Below are positions 5,505 to 13,294 of a DNA stretch of 35,189 nucleotides, one piece after another. The stretch is from a virus. The position numbers and the translations under genes are program-made. Numbering within the stretch: the first letter of the stretch is position 1; the number at the start of each line of letters is the position of its first letter. Location of the stretch: positions 1-35,189 of the IMG/VR virus record IMGVR_UViG_3300003635_000013. One strand, written 5' to 3'. The notes beneath the pieces are model-generated. The model did not search any database and was not told the DNA's origin. It worked only from the letters and a program-made list of their open reading frames with translations.

Positions 5505-5890
5505 AATATAATTGGTAAAGGGGTTTTGTGAAGTACCTTTGTAGAGTAGCTATTAGTGTCTACTGTGCTGTCTACACTATCAGTACCTCTTTATACTGTA
5601 CTGTATTGTCCATATACTGTCTGTAGTGCTGTTGCGGTGCTGTGAACTGTAGGCTGTCTGTGTTCACCCCCTATAGGGTATATACTCTATACAAAGTATA
5701 TCTATACTTGCCTTAGCACCGCCTCTACGGTTATTCAAGGAAGGTACTTTTTCAACCCCCCGTAGGGTATATACTTGAACAACAAATAGATTCTCAGCCA
5801 ACGACGGAGTTTTGAGAGCTTGCTCTGAGGGCCGCTGAGAGCTTGCTCAGAGCTTGCTCTCTCGAATCGGGGGAGCGTCAGCATCAGCAG
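5505..5890. other. AT-rich, gene-free part of the origin region
   Basis: No gene seen. 5550-5630 is dense in ACTGT/ACAGT pentamers. 5668-5704 holds CCCCCTATAGGGTATATAC and then CTATACAAAGTATATC, which recurs in altered form at 24718-24776. CCCCCCGTAGGGTATATAC recurs near 5754. 5810-5870 repeats GAGAGCTTGCTC, able to form several hairpins. Confidence 0.55.
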
Positions 5891-6010
5891 TTCGATTCTA
5901 AGCCGCCTCACAGCCGTTCTGAGAGCGTTGACAGTCTGCCGAGGGGGAAGCATCCTCTTTGCTCATCAAAAAGCTCTGAGCGCCTCTCAGCGGCTCACAG
6001 TACTGGCGGC
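5891..6010 (+). repeat. R element, copy 2 (long form)
   Basis: Starts TCGATTCTAAGCCGCCTCAC and extends about 120 bases to GGCTCACAGTACTGGCGGC. Contains two short hairpins, CGTTC-TGA-GAGCG and CTGAG-CGCCT-CTCAG. Closest in length to the copy at 24864. Confidence 0.8.
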
Positions 6011-6073
6011 ATATTACTGTCGATATGGGCTGACTGCGAGAACTGGTGGGGCGCTTACAGCACAGCGCGATTC

Positions 6074-6227
6074 TGAGCAGCCTCACAGCCGTTCTGAGAG
6101 CGTTCAGAGGCTTCCGAGAGGCACACATCCTCTTGCCTGAGAAATCGCTCTGAGCAGCCTCACAGCCGTTCTGAGAGCGTTCAGAGGCTTCCGAGAGGCA
6201 CACATCCTCTTGCCTGAGAAATCGCTC
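6074..6227 (+). repeat. R elements 3 and 4, perfect 77-bp tandem
   Basis: 6074-6150 and 6151-6227 are identical by eye, each starting TGAGCAGCCTCACAGCC and ending GAAATCGCTC. A recent tandem duplication inside the R family, or actively kept identical. Confidence 0.85.
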
Positions 6228-6267
6228 TGAGCATTGCTACTGAGGCGCTGCTTAGAGGACAACGATT

Positions 6268-6384
6268 TAGACAATTGTCGAAGTGTTGGATAAGAATGTT
6301 GGTTAAGAGTGTTGGTTAAGAATCTCCACTTGAAACAGGGGTTCGTCAGTTGTCGAAATGATGTTCGTCAATTGTCGAAATGAT
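6268..6384 (-). repeat. Right ORB-like cluster with tandem 13- and 22-bp repeats
   Basis: Inverted relative to the left pair. Contains three 13-bp units, TGTTGG(T/A)TAAGA(A/G), at 6284, 6297 and 6310; the core CCACTTGAAACAGGGG (6326-6341); and two 22-bp units beginning GTTCGTCA(G/A)TTGTCGAAA at 6341 and 6363. Confidence 0.85.
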
Positions 6385-6768
6385 TACCGCTCGCAATAAT
6401 TTGCCTCGCTCTCGTCGCTGGTTTGTCTGAGCCTGCTCGCTCTATAGATTGTGATGATTCTATATAGTTGCGCTGCTGTCCTGTTGCGGCAGCGTGTGTT
6501 CACTCTCATCTGACAAACTGGTAACTCTTGGAGAATTTTTATCGGCTTAGTTCAGGGCTGCTGGTGCGGTGGTTGGTTCAGTGTGATAGCTTGGTTCAGT
6601 GTCGTGTGGCTGGCCGGTTAACCCACCGTGTGTGGTTTGGAGAGTGAGGTGGCGCTCTCTCAAGGCGAGAAAGACTCCTGTTATGTGGCGACGGTATTTT
6701 AGTAAACCCCCCGACTCTCTAAAAAAAAAAAACATCCACTCTCCAGTGCTGTCTGTCTCTACAAACTA
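6385..6768. other. Gene-free stretch before the structural region
   Basis: No credible gene. It contains a GTGAACACA motif on the minus strand (6495-6503), an 18-bp-spaced direct repeat TTGGTTCAGTGT (6573-6584 and 6591-6602), an imperfect inverted pair TCTATAGA / CTATATAG around 6440-6468, and an A12-type run (6720-6732) that would be oligo-U on the minus strand. Confidence 0.5.
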
Positions 6769-6793
6769 TCTCGCACTACCCCAAGCTTTATGT
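6769..6793 (+). promoter_or_regulatory. Virus-type promoter 7
   Basis: TCTCG 6769-6773, N7, CCAAG 6781-6785, CTTTATGT. Lies about 45 bases before the ATG at 6833 and should drive the block of small genes to 9270. Confidence 0.75.
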
Positions 6794-6832
6794 ACACCTG
6801 AGTCACAAGTTATAAGTAGAGGAAGGACAGTT

Positions 6833-7123
6833 ATGTCGAATGACACAGAGTACACGACGGTAGCTCTGACTCCCGAGGACAAAGCACGCCTCGATAGAAT
6901 CAAGGCTACCTATTTAGACGACGACGCGGCATCATACCGCGAAGTAATTAACTTCCTCGCTGACGAAGTTGAAAATTACGCTGACGAGTATGAGGCGGTA
7001 CTTGCACGAGCAATCATTCGAGCAAGTGATGATGATATGCAGCGTGTGCGCGAGCGCGTGCGTAACGATACACAGTTTGTTGAGCGTGTGGCTTCGCAGC
7101 GAGACGACGAACAAGAGGAATAA
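6833..7123 (+). CDS. Ribbon-helix-helix-like protein (96 aa)
   Basis: 96 residues from the ATG at 6833. YTTVALTPEDKARLDRIKA then ASYREVINFLADEV matches a CopG-type strand and two helices (about residues 7-45); the remaining half is a charged helix ending in an acidic tail. First gene behind promoter 7, two bases before the next gene. It could control the following structural genes; no target is shown. Confidence 0.65.
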   Translation: MSNDTEYTTVALTPEDKARLDRIKATYLDDDAASYREVINFLADEVENYADEYEAVLARAIIRASDDDMQRVRERVRNDTQFVERVASQRDDEQEE

Positions 7124-7125
7124 CT

Positions 7126-7470
7126 ATGGCTACAGCAGAGACAGAATATGTAACGAAGACGAATGATTCACTCACCATCGAGCAATGGCTCCCCGGTGAT
7201 TTGCGAGAGGGTACAGTCGAGTTCTCGATGAAGCCTGTTGTCGCTCGTGGAAACGTGACAGTCAGCGAACAAGACGCAACTGTCGAAGAGTACGATGGCG
7301 AGCGCGGCGATGCTGGTGAAAGCCGTGTCCAGTACACGATTCAGCCAGCAGCCCTTAGTGAAGCTGGTGAATACTTCGGTGAGTTTGAAGCAACATACCC
7401 TGACGGGGACGTAGTAACATTCCCGAAGGGGAAATACTACTTTATCAAGGTTCGAGGTGACATTGTATGA
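7126..7470 (+). CDS. Baseplate-like Ig-domain protein (BppU-N type)
   Basis: 114 residues, all beta. TIEQWLPGDLREGTVEFSMK, then a strand-rich middle and EYFGEFEATYPDGDVVTFPK ending in YYFIKV. The closing pattern G-E-Y/F-x-G/A-E-F-x-x-x-Y-x-D-G-x-x-x-T/S-F-P is that of the N-terminal Ig-like domain of phage baseplate upper proteins, and the protein at 18581 has the same pattern. Probably a virion part for attaching a receptor-binding protein. It overlaps the next gene by 4 bases. Confidence 0.65.
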   Translation: MATAETEYVTKTNDSLTIEQWLPGDLREGTVEFSMKPVVARGNVTVSEQDATVEEYDGERGDAGESRVQYTIQPAALSEAGEYFGEFEATYPDGDVVTFPKGKYYFIKVRGDIV

Positions 7471-7766
7471 GTTACAGTTGCCCTGACTGTGGGTTTGAAC
7501 ACAGCGAGGCTGCGACAACGTTCACACATCGTGTCAAAAAACATACAGATTCAGGTAAGGGAGACTCCTTTAACCTTTACGATGACGAAATATTCAGCAT
7601 CTTTATGGAGATGGCGTGGGACGAAGCACACGAGTCGTGTGATTCGGAGTCACCAACGGTTGATGATGTAGTGAAGTACCTTAACCGAGAGATGAATATT
7701 CCTGTCACATCAGAACACATCGAGCAACACGCAGTTGTCGAGGAATATGAATATGACACAGCTTAA
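7467..7766 (+). CDS. Small C2H2-type zinc-finger protein (99 aa)
   Basis: 99 residues. N-terminal SCPDCGFEHSEAATTFTHRV with KKH gives a C-x2-C...H-x4-H finger; the remaining 65 residues are acidic and helical (FSIFMEMAWDEAHES, VDDVVKYLNREMNI). Starts by ATGA overlap with the previous gene. One of four zinc-finger genes leading up to the terminase. Binding partner unknown. Confidence 0.7.
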   Translation: MSYSCPDCGFEHSEAATTFTHRVKKHTDSGKGDSFNLYDDEIFSIFMEMAWDEAHESCDSESPTVDDVVKYLNREMNIPVTSEHIEQHAVVEEYEYDTA

Positions 7767-8088
7767 CGACACCGAACACCAAGCAGTTATCACCCAACTC
7801 CCCGTTGCGGAGCCGCAACTTAGTAGGGCGGAGTGTGTTCACTCTGTTGAGGAAGTGTCTGAACAATTCCCCGACAATAAAATCCCACTCCTGATACCAA
7901 GAGGAGCAAACCGAGCGGCTTTTACACGAATCGGTGAAGAAGTACAACAATTCCACAAGCGACACAAGAATGGACTGGAAGATGTTTCCCTATACGACTT
8001 TTGGCTTGACGTATGGCAAATTTACACTAAGACGTATGGGACTGGAGACGTTGATGTGTCTGAATTGGAGGTGACTATTGATGAGTGA
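7747..8088 (+). CDS. Hypothetical protein (113 aa)
   Basis: 113 residues from the ATG at 7747; a second ATG at 7753 is equally usable, with GAGGA before it. Central LLIPRGANRAAFTRIGEEVQ and aromatic FWLDVWQIYTKTYG suggest a small globular protein. No family recognised. Overlaps the genes on both sides, so it is part of a tightly packed operon. A GTGAACACA motif in reverse lies inside it (7834-7842). Confidence 0.65.
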   Translation: MNMTQLNDTEHQAVITQLPVAEPQLSRAECVHSVEEVSEQFPDNKIPLLIPRGANRAAFTRIGEEVQQFHKRHKNGLEDVSLYDFWLDVWQIYTKTYGTGDVDVSELEVTIDE

Positions 8089-8623
8089 TGCACCACACGA
8101 CAGAACGAAGGTTGAAGATGACATTTATGCTACAGAACACGTAAGTGAAGCAGCAAAACAACGAGACTTGATTAACGGACGACGCTATGAAACAGCGGCC
8201 AGTTGGGAACAGACGAATACAACAAACGAAGTATATATTTCGAACGAGAGTGATAATGATTACCTTTTTGTTGCTGTCGAAATTTTCGTTGGTGGTCCAC
8301 ACAGAGTAACACGTTCTGATAACCCAACCGTAGATACAGTTGGAACAGAACTTACTGTTCGTAATCTATTTGACTCATCAGTACCAGCAGATATTACTGT
8401 CGAAGAAGGGACAACAGTAACAGACACCGGAGACGAATATGAATCTTTCTTGATTGGTTCCGGTGACACACCGAACACTTACGAAAATTCACTATCTCGG
8501 ACATATAACGTAATTATACAGCCAAATAACTCCGTGTACTGGCAGCTTGAAAACATCTCTGGAAAAAACCAAAACGTTTCAGTCAATATAATCATCACAC
8601 GAACACCACAATCTGAGGTGTAA
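8081..8623 (+). CDS. Beta-rich probable virion protein (180 aa)
   Basis: 180 residues, starting at an ATG behind a GGAGGTGA site and overlapping the previous stop by 8 bases (ATGAGTGA). After a charged helical start, residues 50-180 are mostly short strands rich in Asn, Thr and Val (EVYISNESDNDYLFVAVEIF, VYWQLENISGKNQNVSVNII), as in phage head-decoration or tail accessory beta-sandwiches. No family recognised; a virion role is inferred from composition and position. Confidence 0.65.
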   Translation: MSDAPHDRTKVEDDIYATEHVSEAAKQRDLINGRRYETAASWEQTNTTNEVYISNESDNDYLFVAVEIFVGGPHRVTRSDNPTVDTVGTELTVRNLFDSSVPADITVEEGTTVTDTGDEYESFLIGSGDTPNTYENSLSRTYNVIIQPNNSVYWQLENISGKNQNVSVNIIITRTPQSEV

Positions 8624-8627
8624 ATTT

Positions 8628-8936
8628 ATGCAACTACGAACTGGACATACAGAATTTATCGAAGCAGAAGTTGAACAGCTACTCGACAATGCAGCAGTCG
8701 AAGAAACACACGCAGTTTATGCGTCTGAAGATGTTGACAATGCAACAGAAGACGTATACATCCATCGAAACGCTTACGACGCACTTAAATCACATCCCGG
8801 CGGGCGGATTCAAGTTGAGACACTCGATGGACCGCGACACATCTGCGACGAGTGTGGATTTGTTGCTGAAAGTGGTGCAGGACTTGCAGCACACGAACGC
8901 TCCCACGAGGAACTGGAGGTGGCTGGAGATGAGTGA
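8628..8936 (+). CDS. Protein with C-terminal C2H2 zinc finger (102 aa)
   Basis: 102 residues. The first 70 are a mixed alpha/beta region; residues 73-94 hold a clear finger, CDECGFVAESGAGLAAHERSH (C-x2-C-x12-H-x4-H spacing). The stop overlaps the next start by 8 bases in the recurrent ATGAGTGA arrangement, within a GTGAACACA motif. Possible DNA-binding or adaptor protein made with the packaging genes. Confidence 0.7.
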   Translation: MQLRTGHTEFIEAEVEQLLDNAAVEETHAVYASEDVDNATEDVYIHRNAYDALKSHPGGRIQVETLDGPRHICDECGFVAESGAGLAAHERSHEELEVAGDE

Positions 8937-9270
8937 ACACACCTGCCCCTGTGGGTTCGAGACAGACACCCCACAAGGACTCGGAGCGCACCAGCGCCAC
9001 TGTGACGAGTATCAAGCCCTTCAGGAAGAGGACGAGGGCGGTGACGAAGAGGACGAGCCTGTGTTCACTCACGAAGAGGAAGAGGCATACGAACGCGATA
9101 ACGGAGCCTGCCGACGATGTGGTGCAGATGGCGACGTTGTACACCGATTTCGTGACAATGACGACAGCCTTCCAAATCTCGTAACACTTTGTGAAGGCTG
9201 CGAAAGCCTTATTGAAGGGAAAAACCCCCATACCAAGCGCACACAAGTTGACTTCACAGACGACGAATAA
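8929..9270 (+). CDS. Zinc finger fused to a degenerate HNH domain
   Basis: 113 residues from the ATG at 8929. Residues 1-25 form a finger (CPCGFETDTPQGLGAHQRHC). After an acidic linker, residues 55-100 read YERDNGACRRCGADGDVVHR and LPNLVTLCEGCESL, the C-x2-C ... H ... NLVTLC-x2-C frame of HNH nucleases. The second His of the HH pair is Arg and the final metal-binding His after CxxC is not in place, so catalysis is doubtful. HNH proteins beside the terminase are needed for cos cleavage in HK97-like phages; here the position fits, the active site less so. Confidence 0.7.
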   Translation: MSEHTCPCGFETDTPQGLGAHQRHCDEYQALQEEDEGGDEEDEPVFTHEEEEAYERDNGACRRCGADGDVVHRFRDNDDSLPNLVTLCEGCESLIEGKNPHTKRTQVDFTDDE

Positions 9271-9278
9271 GCATAGCA

Positions 9279-9303
9279 TCTCGCCACGGCGCAACACTTA
9301 AGT
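9279..9303 (+). promoter_or_regulatory. Virus-type promoter 8 (packaging operon)
   Basis: TCTCG 9279-9283, N7, GCAAC 9291-9295, ACTTAAGT. About 45 bases before the 34-codon zinc-finger gene that leads into the terminase genes. Confidence 0.78.
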
Positions 9304-9343
9304 AAGCGTAGGTGGGAATTATAAGATAGACACGGTTACTGCT

Positions 9344-9448
9344 ATGCCATTTGTTCAGTGCAGTGCTTGTGATGCAATTTTCAAGCACGACGAAAAACTT
9401 GAACAGCACAAACGAACGTGTTCCGAAATTGAAGATAACGAGGATTAA
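9344..9448 (+). CDS. Tiny zinc-finger protein (34 aa)
   Basis: 34 residues: MPFVQCSACDAIFKHDEKLE then QHKRTC and an acidic tail. C-x2-C with H-x4-C makes a complete single finger. First gene after promoter 8 and three bases before the small terminase gene. Its place at the head of the packaging operon suggests it is made together with the terminase; role unknown. Confidence 0.72.
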   Translation: MPFVQCSACDAIFKHDEKLEQHKRTCSEIEDNED

Positions 9449-9451
9449 ATT

Positions 9452-9874
9452 ATGACTTTTGAAAAAGGAGATGACAGAGCAGGCGCTCCAGAAAACAATT
9501 CCAATGCCGTCAAGCATAATCTCTATGCTGATGACGATAAACTCATCGAGCGACTTGACGATGGCGAAAAGGAACTCTTTTGGGCGCTTGTCAAAGACTT
9601 GTTCGATAGAATCGAGGGCAAGGTTGGCCCATACGAACGAGAAACGGTAAAGCAGCTTGCTGTTGACACGATTAAGCGCCGTAAGTTTAACGAACACGAT
9701 GGGGCGTTCAATCCTGACGATGAAGCTGTACATAAGATGTACTCGAAGGTTCGTCGTGACAACATCAAGGAGATGAAGGAGCTTGGTATTAGTACCAAGT
9801 CTCCAGAAGCAAAGGAAGCTGAGGCGAAGTCTGACTGGTTCGACAAGGTTGCCGAAGCACAGGACGACGAGTAA
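9452..9874 (+). CDS. Terminase small subunit
   Basis: 140 residues. Residues 10-27 (GAPENNSNAVKHNLYADD) match the GAP-x-GNxNAxKHGLY signature at the N terminus of many phage small terminases; the rest is helical and charged, as in the DNA-recognition and oligomerisation parts. Directly upstream of the large subunit, five bases away. It would recognise the viral packaging site and hand DNA to the motor. Call rests on the motif and position. Confidence 0.82.
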   Translation: MTFEKGDDRAGAPENNSNAVKHNLYADDDKLIERLDDGEKELFWALVKDLFDRIEGKVGPYERETVKQLAVDTIKRRKFNEHDGAFNPDDEAVHKMYSKVRRDNIKEMKELGISTKSPEAKEAEAKSDWFDKVAEAQDDE

Positions 9875-9879
9875 ACACA

Positions 9880-11481
9880 ATGTCTACAGCACCAGAAAAT
9901 CCGTTGAAGCGATATATCTCCGGTAGAGACAGGTATGCAAACTTCGCGGAGGATATTCTGGATATTCAGCTTCTCGAAATTCAGAAAGAAATTATGCGTG
10001 CTGTGACAGAAAATCGTCGTGTCTGCATTGTGTCAGGTAACGGAGTTGGGAAGACGTTTACAGTCGCCGCATTAGAGCTTGCATTTCTGTATACGCACAA
10101 CAATGCGACGGTTCTGCACACGTCTCGTTCAAACGGACATACTCGGAACACGACGTACAAAGAGCTTCGGGAAATGCTTTCCCAAGCCCAAGATGAGTTC
10201 GGACTTCCCGGCACTGCGAAGAAGCAGCCGATGGAAATAGACTTTGAGGATAAGGAAACACGCAAGTACGAGGCTGTTTCGCCATCGAATCCTGACGGAC
10301 TCGAAGGACGCCACAACGAACACTTCCTTGCTGTTGTTGACGAGGCTGACAAAAAGGAGATTGATGAAGACGTTATTGAATCCGCTGAGTCGTCGCTGAC
10401 TGACGATAACGACAAAATGTTGGTTATAGGAAACCCCCCACGCGACAAGGGTAACAGTCTGCACACGCTTATGCAGTCGGAACATTGGCATACGATTCAG
10501 TTCAGTTCATTCGATTGTGACAACGTGCAGATTCAAGCAGGGAACCGAGATGGAGAGATTATTCCCGGCCCAATCCAGTTGTCAGAGATTCAGTACGACT
10601 GGGAGAAGCACCACAACGAAGACTGGCCCGGACACGACGAAGCGATTGCAGTTAGTGCGCCATATGTTGATGCTGACGGTAACTATTCCTTCACAGAATG
10701 TAATTCCTGTGAAGAAAATGACAAGTTCCGTGAGGATTTAGCTGAGGCGTGGTATCGTCGTCGTGTTGGCATCATCCCACCGAAGAGTGCAGTCGAAAAT
10801 CGGCCATTCTACGGCACTGATGTTGATGAAGCTGTTGACAGGTGGGAACAAGTGAACACAGAGAGCCGCCTGACGCCCGCTCAGTACGACGCCATTGGTG
10901 TTGACGTTGCAGGGCGAGGGAAGGACAAGACTGTCATTGCAGGCATCACACTGCCCGCTGAGGACGCTCAATCACGAGTCGATGTGTTGGGTAGATACGA
11001 CAGAGGAACGGAGACAGGCAACGCACAGGCCATTCGAGAAGCTATCAATGGTGCTGAAGACACGCCGATTGTGTTTGACACTGTTGGAATGGGTGGCCCT
11101 GTTGCCGAATCCTTCAAGAATGAAGGCTTCAACGTTGTCAGATTCGACGGCAACAAAAAGGCACGCAACGACGACAGGTACTACAATATGCGAACAGAGT
11201 CGCTCTGTGAGTTCGGTAACTGGCTCCACGACGGTGCTGTGCAGCCGGAGACTGACATTGCGAAAGAGTTATATGGTGTTGCTGAAGCACTTGCACTTGA
11301 CGAGAAGGGGCTTCGTTCTGGAACGTCGTACATTGCGACAAGTAAGGACGAGCTTCGGAAAGAAAAGAACTACGGCCAATCGCCTGACTTCCTTGACGCA
11401 GCGGCGATGGCTGTGTGGGGAAGTAACCACACGGGTAACTGGGGTAGTGCCAGTTGGAATATCTACACACACGAAGGTTAG
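9880..11481 (+). CDS. terL: Terminase large subunit
   Basis: 533 residues, normal length. ATPase domain: Walker A GNGVGKT (53-59), Walker B FLAVVDEAD (149-157, D154-E155) and a coupling-type IGNPP (183-187). RNase H-like nuclease domain with acidic residues in IGVDVAGRGKDKT (D342), PIVFDTVGMGG (D400) and SPDFLDAAAMAVW (D503/D506). It cuts concatemeric DNA and pumps it into the prohead. Followed ten bases later by the portal gene with a GGTGA site. No truncation. Confidence 0.96.
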   Translation: MSTAPENPLKRYISGRDRYANFAEDILDIQLLEIQKEIMRAVTENRRVCIVSGNGVGKTFTVAALELAFLYTHNNATVLHTSRSNGHTRNTTYKELREMLSQAQDEFGLPGTAKKQPMEIDFEDKETRKYEAVSPSNPDGLEGRHNEHFLAVVDEADKKEIDEDVIESAESSLTDDNDKMLVIGNPPRDKGNSLHTLMQSEHWHTIQFSSFDCDNVQIQAGNRDGEIIPGPIQLSEIQYDWEKHHNEDWPGHDEAIAVSAPYVDADGNYSFTECNSCEENDKFREDLAEAWYRRRVGIIPPKSAVENRPFYGTDVDEAVDRWEQVNTESRLTPAQYDAIGVDVAGRGKDKTVIAGITLPAEDAQSRVDVLGRYDRGTETGNAQAIREAINGAEDTPIVFDTVGMGGPVAESFKNEGFNVVRFDGNKKARNDDRYYNMRTESLCEFGNWLHDGAVQPETDIAKELYGVAEALALDEKGLRSGTSYIATSKDELRKEKNYGQSPDFLDAAAMAVWGSNHTGNWGSASWNIYTHEG

Positions 11482-11491
11482 GTGACTATAT

Positions 11492-12958
11492 ATGGGATAC
11501 AAAGATAAAATTCAGAACATTATGCTCGGTGATGGTGAGCCGGACCCACAGACACAGGACCCTGAAGATGATTACGGTTTCTTCGGGAGTCCATCAGATG
11601 GAAATATTCGGCGCACCAAGCCACCGAAGGACGACTTGCAGAAGTATTGGCGACAGTACGAGCATACAGGAATTGTTCGGAAAGCAATTAACACGTACAT
11701 TAACGACATTATCGAGCCGGGATACCAAGTATCCTGCGACGACGAGGAGCTTGAGCGTCGGCTAAATAGCTGGCTTGAGGAAGCTGCTATCGTCAACGGA
11801 GAACAGGATAAAGACTTCCTGTTCCTTCTCGAAGACTTCCTCCGCCAACGTGAAGTACGTGGAACTGGTATGGTTGAGGTAGTCCCGAAGAAGTCTGACG
11901 TAAATGGTATTTGGGGCTTCCGTCTTATCAATATTGAGACAGTTCACGCACTTGAGGACGACGACACTGGTGTCCTGATTCGTCCGAATGAAACAGAGCG
12001 CCAAGAGGCTGTCCAGACTCGTCGTGGTGAGGCAGCAGCCTATATTCAGTACGACGACACAGCCTTCGCTGGTCCGTTCGATAGAGACGACGTACCATTG
12101 TCACAGAATGACGTTGTGAAGATGGTACTCGACGGTGACGCTTACGATATTTTCGGAACGTCACGTCTTGAATCTGTCTCTCGTGACATTGAGATTCGTC
12201 GCAAGATTCTGGAAGACAATCAGGAAGCAATTGCAGCAAAGGGACACCCGCACTGGATTTTCAAGATGGGAGAACCGAATCCCAACGAAGAGAACCCACG
12301 TCGTGGTGTCTGGCCTGACGACAAGATTCAGGACTTGCGTGACGAACACAAGGACGAGAACTTCTCGGCTGGACAGAAGGACTTCCTACCGGGAGACGTT
12401 GACGTTGATGTAGTTCACGGAGAGACGGCAGACATTAAGGACACCCTGATGCACCACAATGAGGAAATCCTGTCTGCGATGCCCGTCCCGAAGTTTATGA
12501 TTGGACACGCAGACTCCGTGAATCGTGACATTACGACGGAACAGAACAAAAACTACCTCACCCAAGTTCAGAAGGTGCGGAATGAGGTGGAGTCTGTGTT
12601 CACTCCTGCACTGCGGCGCAAGGCTGCGGAGTGGGGATACGACACAGATGTAGTTGACTCTGTTGAACTCCGAATAGAGCGGGAGACACACGAAAGCCCG
12701 CTCCGAAACGAAGAGTTCGATGCACAGGAGTTCAAGGCAATGGCCGAAGGTATCCGCTCGATGGAGAAATCCGATGCAATCAGCACGGACGAGCTTCGAG
12801 AGAACATCCTTGGCCTACCTGCTGAACAGGACGAGGATACCTCGCAGGAACCAGCGAGCAATGACTCGGAAGACGAAGACAACTCCGACGAGGAAACTGG
12901 TTCTGACGAGCAGGAAGAGACTGCTGACAATTCACAAGAGGTGACTAACGATGAGTGA
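11492..12958 (+). CDS. Portal protein
   Basis: 488 residues, the normal size. Begins shortly after terL with a GGTGA site. Helical clip/stem region and the segment GETADIKDTLMHHNEEILSA then MPVPKFMIGHADSVN, followed by ITTEQNKNYLTQVQKVRNEV, are typical of HK97/SPP1-type portals. The C-terminal 60 residues are an acidic Asp/Glu/Ser tail (EDEDNSDEETGSDEQEE), a common haloadaptation. Forms the dodecameric head vertex for DNA passage and the terminase docking site. Its stop overlaps the next start by 8 bases. Confidence 0.93.
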   Translation: MGYKDKIQNIMLGDGEPDPQTQDPEDDYGFFGSPSDGNIRRTKPPKDDLQKYWRQYEHTGIVRKAINTYINDIIEPGYQVSCDDEELERRLNSWLEEAAIVNGEQDKDFLFLLEDFLRQREVRGTGMVEVVPKKSDVNGIWGFRLINIETVHALEDDDTGVLIRPNETERQEAVQTRRGEAAAYIQYDDTAFAGPFDRDDVPLSQNDVVKMVLDGDAYDIFGTSRLESVSRDIEIRRKILEDNQEAIAAKGHPHWIFKMGEPNPNEENPRRGVWPDDKIQDLRDEHKDENFSAGQKDFLPGDVDVDVVHGETADIKDTLMHHNEEILSAMPVPKFMIGHADSVNRDITTEQNKNYLTQVQKVRNEVESVFTPALRRKAAEWGYDTDVVDSVELRIERETHESPLRNEEFDAQEFKAMAEGIRSMEKSDAISTDELRENILGLPAEQDEDTSQEPASNDSEDEDNSDEETGSDEQEETADNSQEVTNDE

Positions 12959-13277
12959 ACACGTAGAACAAGATGTAACGACACAAACAGGTGTTGCTGC
13001 TGGTGGCACTATCAGCGCAACTGTAGACACGCAGGGCGCAGATAGGGTACACATCATCATTGACGATGGTGCTGGTAATAGTCCAGCAGCATACACGTAT
13101 GAAACTGACGTAGTGCTGAACGGAAACGGAGACTCTCAACCCGGCCCAACTGGTGGCGGGAGTAACTCTGGCCACCACGAAGAGACTGCGATTCCGTTCG
13201 AGTGGACAGTAACACTGACGAACGACAGCGGTGGTGCTGCTGATTACCGACTTCGAGTAATCAGCATCGAGGAATAA
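12951..13277 (+). CDS. Small beta-rich protein after portal (108 aa)
   Basis: 108 residues starting MSEHVEQDVTTQTGVAAGGT, with a Gly/Asn/Pro-rich loop (GNGDSQPGPTGGGSNSGHHE) between two strand-rich halves. No family recognised. Overlaps the portal gene by 8 bases in the ATGAGTGA arrangement, and a GTGAACAC motif covers the overlap. A small virion component is the likeliest role, from composition and position. Confidence 0.7.
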   Translation: MSEHVEQDVTTQTGVAAGGTISATVDTQGADRVHIIIDDGAGNSPAAYTYETDVVLNGNGDSQPGPTGGGSNSGHHEETAIPFEWTVTLTNDSGGAADYRLRVISIEE

Positions 13278-13294
13278 CAACGAGGTGACATATT

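Larger units (their letters stand above)
5145..6382. other. Candidate replication origin region
   Basis: Two repeat clusters face each other across about 1 kb: left 5145-5260 and right 6268-6384. Their shared core, CCCCTGTTTCAAGTGGA, resembles haloarchaeal origin recognition boxes (CCCC near a TTTC-N4-GGAA palindrome) that bind Orc1/Cdc6. Between them lie AT-rich tracts (around 5481-5560 and 5659-5704) that could unwind, and structured repeats. There is no replication gene here, so host initiator proteins are presumed. Similarity to ORBs is judged by eye. Confidence 0.55.

Noticed and set aside
6074-6384. CRISPR array
   Set aside because: Repeats are adjacent or overlapping, of unequal lengths (13, 22, 77 bp), without unique spacers and without cas genes.
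6720-6732. Poly-A run as a terminator for a minus-strand transcript
   Set aside because: No minus-strand gene lies upstream of it; it may be chance or a sequencing homopolymer.
8494-8515. TCTCG followed by AACGTAATTATA inside the 8081 gene
   Set aside because: No GCAA block at the fixed distance and no gene start downstream.
9254-9880. Minus-strand ORF of 208 codons opposite the small terminase
   Set aside because: Hydrophobic, Leu/Phe-rich translation typical of the antisense of an acidic gene.
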